Of a stretch of 64,000 nucleotides of DNA, positions 56,280 to 64,000 are shown piece by piece. The notes beneath the pieces were generated by a model that made no database searches, was not told the DNA's origin, and saw only the letters and a list, made by a program, of their open reading frames with translations. Position 1 is the first letter of the stretch. Each line of letters starts with the position of its first letter. The position numbers were made by a program, and so were the translations under genes. This DNA comes from Allomyces macrogynus ATCC 38327 (lineage: Eukaryota > Blastocladiomycota > Blastocladiomycetes > Blastocladiales > Blastocladiaceae): positions 193,334 to 257,333 of the forward strand of contig GG745356.1 of the NCBI GenBank assembly GCA_000151295.1, given 5' to 3'.

Positions 56280-57907
56280 AAAAGAATCTGTGTCGTTGGC
56301 TCTTGGCCCAAGGCTCGGATCAGCTCAGGGCGGCAGGCTAGATTGATGATGAACGCGAAAGTGTTAGGACAAGGTTAAGCGGCCTTACTGAAACTGGAGT
56401 CCCAAATCGCGTACCGAAAATAGGCGCACCAAGCAGAAGGGCAACAGGACCATGGGCCGACGCGACGACCGAGAGCGGGTTGACAGGCAGCCGCTTGCAC
56501 AGCGCGCTGAGCAAATACTTGGACTGCGAGAACCCACCAATGCACAGCACGTGCGAGATCGAGATGCCCTTGGCCTTGCAGCGGTTGAGCATCATGGCCA
56601 CAAGGCCGACGATTTAGTCGACAATTGGCGCGCAGATTTGCTCGAGAAGCTTGGTCGCGATCTGAATCTCGCCATCCTCGATCAGCGACGGCGACGCGCC
56701 ATTTTCATTGAGCAGCTATTCCATGGCGCGCGGGATCGGCACACTCCCATAATAGTCCGAATCGCCCATGAACGAGGTCTTTGTGACCTCCCAATCGCGC
56801 AAAATCTGGAGCTTGGTCTTGGGGGTGCTGGGCCACGACCTGGTCGTAGATCGTAGGACCGACGGCGCGTCGGAACATGGCAAGAAACTGGTCGTCGAGC
56901 ATGGTCGAGCCGCACGACGCGCCGAGACCTGGCACGTCGTCGAACCCGTTGCCGCCCATGCGCATCGCCGTCAAGTCAACGGTGCCGCTGCCAACAGATC
57001 GAGTCATGCGTCATTAATCGTGTCCATCCAGGAGGGCGTTGCGGAAAAAGTGAGCAAAATCAAGCGTACCCATGTCGACAATTAAGATTGGATTGCTGCG
57101 CCGAATCTTGATGCGCGCGTCGGTCGAAATGGGGGTCGAGAGCAGGCCGGCCATCGGCTCCCAGCAAAAGATGATGCGGTCAAACGCGAGAGACGGGATC
57201 AAGTTGGCCTTGAACATGGCGCGGCACATTTTCTGCTTGGTCGCGTCGCTCCACATGGCCGGAATGGTCAGGCACCAGCACATGTGAAACGGGTTGAACT
57301 CGCTGGTGGAGAAGGTGGAGAAAGTCGAGCAGAGTCAGAATTTGGAGAGAAACGGACACGAGGAAGTGATGAAAAGAGAAACATACGCCTTGGGGTCGCC
57401 ATGCTTGATAAACTTGCCAAGAAACGAGACGAGCTCGCGCAAATAGTCGGCAATCACGTCAGTCGGGTCCTTGCCGAGCGCCTTGAGGCGGTCCATGGCC
57501 GCGTCACGGTGCTCGAGCTTGGCGTCGAGCAGCAACTTGAAGCGGTCGATGAAAATGTGATCTTTCTGACGCGCGGCGTTCATGCCGAAAAACCGCTCCC
57601 AGGCCTCGTTGCCCCAGGCGACGACCTTCCCTTGGCGTCGTAGAGCAGCGCCGTGCGCGTCTTGGGGTACGGGACGCGCCCGCCGGGCCACGACGAGTTG
57701 TACTTGACGTAGTGTGTGAGGTGCAGGTTCGGGACCGCGGTCAGGTTGGTCGCGTTGGGGTCGTAGTTGAGAGCGCTGGTAAAGCCGTCAAGGACAATCG
57801 CGAACCCCGAGCAGATCGTGCCAAATCAATCGCAATCTGCCACTTGAGCGGGTGGATCGGCGCGAACAGGTCGCAGGGCGGCAGCACGCGCGATTGTTGT
57901 TGGCCCA
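56280..57907 (-). pseudogene. Broken Hsp70-like (HSPA12-type) gene
   Basis: Runs from ATG 57907 (MGQQQSRVLPPCDLFAPIHP) leftwards. Parts of an HSPA12-type ATPase are recognisable: an IAID + GTICSGFA-type phosphate motif near 57830, GNEAWERFFGMNAARQKDHI, NLIPSLAFDRIIFCWEPMAG, GTVDLTAMRMGGNGFDD and HVLCIGGFSQSKYLLSALC. It is interrupted many times: frame breaks near 57832 (in the phosphate motif), 57633, 57070 (at a splice junction) and 56820 (in a C run). In-frame stops are TAG at 56716-56718 and TAA at 56614-56616; the TAA stands where the intact relative at 62814-63935 has Gln in IVDQIVG. A C-terminal piece begins CRPELIR near 56330, as in the relative, then degrades. Confidence 0.85.
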
Positions 57908-58306
57908 TGGTGGTGGTGGTGGTGGTGTGGATGGTGGGTCGAGGTGTTTGACGCGCTACGGTGATGCTCGTCGCGGGGGAGGGCGCGCGGCGCTTGTCTC
58001 AGTTGCAGTTGATATGGCCAATGATGGCTCGTGTCGGTCGTTGACGGCCAAAGCGTGGTCGACGAGCGCGGCGCGGCGTTCCGTTTTCCCTGTCGACCGA
58101 GTGACGCATCGACCGTGTGTGGAGCGCGCGAGCGGTGCTGACCAGCCGGGCAGGACAATGACGCCGGCGGCGGGCTCGGCGGCGGCGGCTCAGACATGAC
58201 CGGCGCGCGGCCAGTCGCCGGGATGCTGCTGTCGATACCACGCCAAGGTGTCGGCCGTCGTCGACTCGATCAGGCAGCATCGCACGCTCTTGCTCCTGCA
58301 TCGACC
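57908..58306. other. Region between the two pseudogenes
   Basis: About 400 nt between divergent broken genes. The right end (from about 58250) is the homologous lead-in shared with 55008. No gene is seen. Confidence 0.45.
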
Positions 58307-59934
58307 ATGGAGCAGTTTTCCACCTCGATCTCCACCGTGTTTGGGGCACACACACACGCAAGAGCAGCAGGAACGATGGACGACCTTCACGACCACGACA
58401 AGAGCCGGCCCAGCGCGACCATGCCGAGCGCGACAGACTGCCCCGATCAGCAGCACCGAAACCAAGTCGACTCAAGGCATCAACCCATCCGCGTCTGCTC
58501 GCAACATTTTCGCAGTGCACGCGCCAAGTGTGCCCTCGACTGGCGTCATGGCCCCGTCGAGCAACTCGGCCTCGGCTGAGTCCTCGGAAGCCGCGCCATC
58601 AGGAAACGCATGGGACCCGCGCTCTGACCACGCGTCAGCCGCCGCCGAGGCGATTGACCGCTCTCCGCGCTCGCATTGGATCATGCCGGTCACGATTGCA
58701 CTGCCAAACTCGACGAGGCTCTCGCGGCCTGGCGCATGGAACACGCGTGCGCGTTTGTGAGCTCGATCCTTCTGCGAGCTGCCTGTCGCGCGCTGCGCAA
58801 GTATTGGGACCGCAAGCAGACCGCGATTTCAGGCGGCCATCTGAGTGACTCAGCCACACCTGATGCGACCCGGTACTGGCTCGACCGCGCGGTCCAGGCG
58901 CTGCGTGCAGTGGCTGATCGCTACAACCGCGATCCGGCGGTGTACGGTCTGGCTGTGGCGAGCGAGACACTGTTCCGTGTCCTATTTTCCAGTCTCTCGG
59001 CGGATGAGCAGGAAGATCGCGGTGTCGCGGTGCTCGCGTCGATCATGAAAGCGGTGGGAAGTCCATGCTTCACGTGTATTTTGAGACGCTTGGCTTCGTC
59101 GTGTTTTGGGACGACCACACGGCCCTGATCCGTCGTGTCGTGCTGCCGCTCGCCGAGTGCTTTTTTCTGACCAAGACTCTCGACTCGAACGGGCCGCTGT
59201 TTTCGCCGAGAACCATGGCCGATCCCCACACGAGCTCGAATGGCGCGAGGATGAGCATTGCCTTCCCCCTGGCGGGCCCCATCTCGTCGAGACGCAGACC
59301 GTCGTGTTCACGGTTTTCCTGGAATTCCGGCTCGATTTGGTGCTGCCGAGACGGTGCTGCACCGCGCCGAAGTTCTGGTCATGCCCGTGCTCGTCCATGT
59401 TCCCGAGCCAGAACCCGTCCTTGGGTCCTCGGCTCCTGTTCATAGCCGCGCGCAGATACCTTCTCCACCCATTCCTTCCTCTGCTCCCGCGACGGAAACC
59501 GTGTTTGAGCTGGCGACGCGCCGACGGGACCAGCAATCGCGCTCTTGCGCGCCGAGACGGCGCTCGCCATTGTGGACGCTCCCATCTCGGACCCGCTCCG
59601 CGCTCTTCTTGCCGAGCACGCGTCCGACATCAGGGCGACGCTCGACCACCTGAAATTCATGCTCCGCAATCCGCGCTGGCAGGTGCCGTTCCTGCACAAC
59701 ATGTACCAGTGGTACCGGCTCGTGCTGGTTGCGCGCATAGCCGGGTTCGCGCTCGTCATGCCGCGTGCTGGCGACGCGTGCGCGGGCCAGTTTGCGTGCC
59801 TCGCTCATGACGACGAGCGCGAGTGTGGGCGCACGGTCGGCGTCGTGCTGTCGCCGAACGTGGTGCGTGCCTCAGACGAGAGGCGCGTGCCGCTGTGCGC
59901 GGGGTATTGCGACCGCGGGGTGCCGGCGCTCTAG
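58307..59934 (+). pseudogene. Broken member of the local A+B family
   Basis: From ATG 58307 (MEQFSTSISTVFGAHTHARA) the coding sense moves between frames: near 58455 to TQGINPSASARNIFAVH, near 58690 to LDEALAAWRMEHACAFVSSI, near 59060 to MLHVYFETLGFVVFWDDHTA, near 59210 to PHELEWREDEHCLPPGG, and near 59315 to PGIPARFGAAETVLHRAEVL. The last two match the intact family member at 38560-39576 (PPRELEW...; FPGIPMAFGMAETVVHRAEV). A final frame, 59545-59934 (AIVDAPISDPLRALLAEHAS; LVMPRAGDACAGQFACLAHD), resembles 40737-41240 and follows directly here. Some shifts could be introns, but several occur without splice signals, so decay is the simpler reading. Confidence 0.65.
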
Positions 59935-60914
59935 GGTGATTGTAAATTGGGCGAGGGCGAGAGTTGAGGCGGGCAGGGCGCGTTGATCCTGGACGTGGTG
60001 ATTGTTTGTGAGCGGCGTTGTCATTTTTTGATGGGCAGAGATTCATTCTTTGGTTTTGGTGGCAACGGCGCTATCCATTGACAGCGACTCGACAGCATCA
60101 TGAGCATCATGTCGTGTTCAAACACGAGCAGCAATGCTCTTAAACGTTGGTAATCACTTTTCCAGAAATCAAGCCAAGTCTGTCGTGGTCGTCGTGTTTA
60201 TCGTCATGCTGATACTTGTGCGCTTGGCATCCCTGCTCTCACTCTTCCTCAGTGACAGCCGAAATTGATGACTAGTAATTTGCACAGCACGACGCTCCAG
60301 GTTCTCCGGACTGCACCATATGCATGAGATGAGACGAGACCAGAACGATCATGTCAAACTGCGCCACTCCATTTCTCCTCTTTGCACCTTCAAAGGTTTG
60401 CCGAGCTCATGCAGCACTTGACGTTACGCGCCAGCAGCGTGGCCATCCACACCCGACCTGCAGCAAAATGATTTCATACTCTCGGCAGCGGCTGGACTGT
60501 CGCTCGCTCAAGTCTGGCCGCGGACCGTCCTTAACGCCGAATGGCCGTCAAAGGGCCAGGGCGTCGCGAACGCCGTGAGCACCATGACCGCTTCTTTCAC
60601 CAACATCGGGGCCGCCAGGGGCTCTCTCGTGATACTTTCTTTGCCAAAATGGTTAACACCCTTTCGTTCGGTTGTCGTTGCGCGCCTGTTCGTCGCGAGG
60701 AGCGTGTCTCAGGAAATAGGCCGTTGTGATGGGACCCGCGGGCGGCTGCACCTACAAAATCCGCGTGCAGCTGTCGGCGATTGCTTTCTCTCCAGGACAC
60801 CGACTGGAAACGCTCGAAATAGACGACATCTCGCACGCGCGCGCATCAATTCCATTCCACCTCTCGCCGCGGCGCTCTCCATAGACCCGATACCACAATA
60901 GACCGACCAGCAGC
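59935..60914. other. Intergenic, no gene seen
   Basis: About 980 nt. The first half is AT-richer with short ORFs only; the last 150 nt are CG-rich and likely promoter of 60915-62437. Confidence 0.45.
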
Positions 60915-62437
60915 ATGCAGACCACGCTTTCCCGCGCCGCTCGCGCCGCCGCCGCTTCCGCCAGTTCGTCGACCCTCGTGTCACGCTCTTTTCCCTTGCT
61001 CTCGTCGGTACTCGTCGCGAGCGCTGTCGGTACCATGTCGCTGTCGCACCGCACCTCGATTCAAGTGCCCGCGTTTCTGTCGGCGATCAGCACGGCGTCG
61101 TTGTTCACGTCCACGCGCGGCATGAAGCCAGTCGTCGGTGTGGTCACTGCCGCACCGTACCGCTCGTTTTCGCACGTGTCTGGTGCGCTCAAGGAATCAC
61201 CGAGTAAAATGTACGAGGCCGTACGGTCGTCGTTGCCCAGCGGGTCGCGCGTCACGCGGACCGCCAAGGATCAGGCGTGGCGCGACGTCTGGAACCGCAA
61301 TTTTCACTCGCGCGCGTTATTGGCGATGCCGTGTGCGAACAAGCTGCCGTTTGTTGGTACGGTTGTTCAGGCTCAATTCTTTGGAGAGACGTGGGATTGG
61401 GTTCTCAATCACCAACCTCTGCAACCAGATTCGTCGGTCGTCAACGCCGCGCAACCGGCCCTGATGCCGGTGGTCCCGACGTACTTGCTCACCGCCGGCG
61501 CGGGCGCCGACGGACCGCGCGAGTCCACGACCATGATCGGGTCGGGCGCGCGCGATTTTCATTCGGCGCGGCACGTCGAAGGGAACGCGTACATGTCCAT
61601 GGACCCCAGCACGACCGTCTTCCAAGCGCGGCTAAACCGCACGCTCGAGCGCGTCGAGACTGGGTCTGCACAACGCGTGGTATCGCGACCGGCCGGCCAA
61701 GACCTGTTCGCGCTCGGCGCGAACCTGCCCGTCGGCGTGTCGTCGGAGAAGCAGTACACAGAATGGCTCGCCAAGTACGTGTTCAACCCGACGGTGCTTG
61801 GGCCGGACACGACCTTTGTGCAAGATGTGACGTACGCGTTTCTACCCCTTGCCTATGAATGGATGCCTTGCGTGTTTGTGATTGTTGGTTGTTGACCACG
61901 GACTCAAGTGGTTCTCGGTCGTCGTGCAGAGTCCGTGCCTCGACCATGGGCAGTTCCGGGCGCGGCTTTGCCGACGGGATTGTCCGGTTCGACACGCCCG
62001 CATCCATGCCGCACCACCTCGCGCACGGTCTGCGGTTCACGCACGCCGTGATCGAGACCAAGAAAGATCCGCAGCACCTCGTCGCCGCGCAGGTCCAGGG
62101 ACTCGCGTACTGGCTATCGGACACGATCATCAACGAAATGCTCGCCATGAACAGTGACGGCGAGGGCGAGCCGTACTCGGCACTCGTCGCGATTGCCGGG
62201 CCGTACGTGACCATGTCGGTGCTCGGGCTCGAGGCGATGCTGCGCGTGCGCGAGGCAAGGGACGCGGGCGAGACGTGCACGCCGCGCGTGCCGCTCTGGT
62301 CGCTGACGGCGCCGGCGTATGGCAAGGTTGTGGACCCGTTCCAGACGACGCTCATGCTCAACCACCTCAACGGGCCCGCGCAGATGGCTGGGCTGTTGCA
62401 GCAGATGCGCAATCGCTCGATTGTGATGCCGAACTAG
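60915..62437 (+). CDS. Uncharacterised protein with a possible PD-(D/E)XK-like nuclease signature
   Basis: Exons are 60915-61831 and 61930-62437, 474 residues, 98-nt intron (GTACGC...GTGCAG) in phase. The N-terminus is rich in Ala, Ser and Arg without acids (MQTTLSRAARAAAASASSST), as in a mitochondrial presequence. The middle is unassigned (QAWRDVWNRNFHSRALLAMP). In the second exon the segment GRGFADGIVRF (Asp321), HAVIETKKDP (Glu348, Lys350) and AAQVQGLAYW (Gln360/362, Tyr366) has the order and spacing of a PD-(D/E)XK nuclease core: Asp, strand, ExK, helix with Gln and Tyr. This is an inference from a short pattern, not a family match. The C-terminus (LNGPAQMAGLLQQMRNRSIV) is helical. It sits between two Hsp70-like genes in the duplicated tract. 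Confidence 0.7.
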
Positions 62438-62813
62438 GACACGTTGACGAGGTGAGGGCAGGGGGGGACTGGACTTGCGACTCGTAGCATCCCAGCACGC
62501 AGGCGTGTTGGGTCAGGGTTGCTTCTTCCAAATTGCATAAATGGACATAGTAGCTTTACTTGTTTGCGTTGGAAGCAAGTCACGACCAAACGAGTTACTG
62601 CCGATTCGCCATTCCACATCAACGAAGCCAGGCGTCGCATCAACAGAACCAATCATGACATTATGTTGAAGTACAAGCGTCAAAACAATGTGAACACCTC
62701 ACTCCATCCCGGCCCATCCATTCTGCTGGACCACATACCTGCTCAAATCCAACAGCCAGCGTTCCAATCTGGACCCAACGGCCTTCACCCATACCGAACC
62801 CCTCGCGCACGCC
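62438..62813. other. Convergent 3' region
   Basis: About 375 nt between the stops of two convergent genes, with lower GC. No gene is seen. Confidence 0.45.
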
Positions 62814-63935
62814 CTAGTCGTAGAAATCGACCGTCATATCGACCACCGCGCCCGTGCGCTCATTCGCCACCTCGAGCACGAGGCCCGTATGCTGGACGCG
62901 CACCGTCGCACGCAGCGAGTCTTTGGCCAAGAAGTGCGTGGCCGGCGTCACCCTGATGGTGACTTTCCCGACCTCGTTACACCCGACCGTATCCGTGTAG
63001 ACGGGATCCTCGAGGTGCGAGACGACCACTTTGAACAGGGCGCGCGTCTGCGTGCAGTCGGAAGGCAGGTACGACTTGGTGATCACTTGCCCGGGAAGCA
63101 ACGCGTCGCCCTTGTGGATAATGGCGTCAAACCCGTTGTTCACGCGCGTGATCCCGTCGTCGCTCATGGAGAGCCGGTCGGCGAGCCGGTCGCGCGGGCC
63201 GTGCACCGACGGCTGGTAGAGCATGCGCGTCTGGATGCCGTAGGTGAGCCGCGCGACTTGCGTGTGGATCAGCTCGGGGCGGCACCCTTGAGGAGCGAAA
63301 GGGGCACGGTCAGTGTGCGTCCAACAGTGCGGCCAATCTGAATGACGTACCAAAAATGGGCGCTCCGAGCAAAATGGCCGCGGGCCCATGCACCGACGCG
63401 ACAATCTTGGCTGGGTCAATCGGAAGCCGGTCACGCAACGCGCTGATCAAGTACTTGGACTGCGAGAACCCGCCCACACACAACACATGCGCGACCGCAA
63501 TCCCCTTGGCCTTGAGCCGGTCGAGCATCGTCGTCACGAGCCCGACAATCTGATCGACAATCGGCTTGTAGAGCGACTCCATGAGCGCCGTCGTCATGCA
63601 CACCTCGCCCTCGTCGACATCCACCTCGTGCGACAGGACATCGACAGCGTCATGCGGCGACACCATGCGATGTGGAATCGGCACACGGCCGTAGTACCGC
63701 TTCTCGCCCATGAACGAAGTCTTGCAGACCTCCCAGTCGCGCAAAATCTGCAGCCTGACCTTGGGGTGCTCGGCCACGACCTGGTCGTAGATCGTAGGAC
63801 CGACGGCGCGTCGGAACATGGCAAGAAACTGGTCGTCGAGCATGGTCGAGCCGCACGACGCGCCGAGACCCGGCACGAGTTCGTCGAACCCGTTGCCGCC
63901 CATGCGCATCGCCGTCAGGTCGACCGTGCCGCCGC
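62814..63935 (-). CDS. Hsp70-like ATPase of the HSPA12 type, C-terminal part
   Basis: Exons are 63351-63935 and 62814-63286, with a 64-nt intron (GTACGT...CTCAAG). An acceptor at 63936 (CCCTAG) shows that earlier exons lie beyond the window. The visible 352 residues open with the second phosphate motif (GGTVDLTAMRMGG) and continue through DDQFLAMFRRAVGPTIYDQV, an adenosine-type motif HVLCVGGFSQSKYLISALRD and GAPIFGC. The C-terminal exon (CRPELIHTQVARLTYGIQTR; HKGDALLPGQVITKSYLPSD; ATVRVQHTGLVLEVANERTG) is beta-rich. HSPA12-type proteins keep the actin/Hsp70 ATPase fold but lack the classical peptide-binding domain; their clients are mostly unknown. All visible motifs are intact, in contrast to the broken relative at 56280-57907. 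Confidence 0.88.
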
Positions 63936-64000
63936 CTAGGGATTAAGACACGCGTTAGCAAGCCTATCCACCCACCCACGACGTGCCGAAGGCGAGGGAA

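Overview
The window is nuclear DNA of a GC-rich eukaryote, most likely a fungus. The evidence is a dense set of spliced fungal-type housekeeping genes with short introns (mostly 54-150 nt, donors such as GTACGT, GTGCGT or GTATGT, branch points such as CTGAC or CTAAC, acceptors YAG). Several predicted proteins (Irc24-type reductase, Acl4-like chaperone, Sgf29, Tim44, Lst8, and a secreted SWNGD-type protein) look fungal. An early-diverging, zoosporic fungus such as a blastocladiomycete is my inference from base composition and gene style; nothing in the window proves it. Exon structures were worked out by hand from splice signals, reading phase and family conservation.

Layout. 1-13 kb: a partial Ser/Pro/Ala-rich gene, CPSF100/Cft2, Lst8, an AGPAT acyltransferase, an Acl4-like TPR chaperone and Tim44. 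13.5-18.3 kb: two neighbouring same-strand genes of no recognised family that share a glycine-rich hydrophobic module, separated by an AT-rich repetitive island. 19-28 kb: a single-pass membrane protein, tRNA-Ser(AGA), mevalonate kinase, GAPDH and a low-complexity protein. 28-32.7 kb: a large membrane protein cut by an assembly gap. 34-38 kb: an F-box/WD-like protein, an SDR reductase and a GTPase-like protein with a degenerate P-loop. 38.5-41.3 kb: two lineage-type ORFs. 42-54.8 kb: an unknown gene, the SWI/SNF ATPase head-to-head with SAGA subunit Sgf29, an acidic coiled-coil protein head-to-head with ribosomal protein S8, and a secreted-type protein. 55-64 kb: an accessory, duplication-rich tract with a broken Hsp70-like (HSPA12-type) gene and an apparently intact relative of it, broken copies of the 38.5-41 kb family, and a gene that may encode a PD-(D/E)XK-like nuclease domain.

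Most conserved genes serve core nuclear, ribosomal, mitochondrial and TOR functions and have no operon-like relationship, but many are paired head-to-head over short intergenic regions. The less ordinary material is at 13.5-18.3 kb and 54.9-64 kb.
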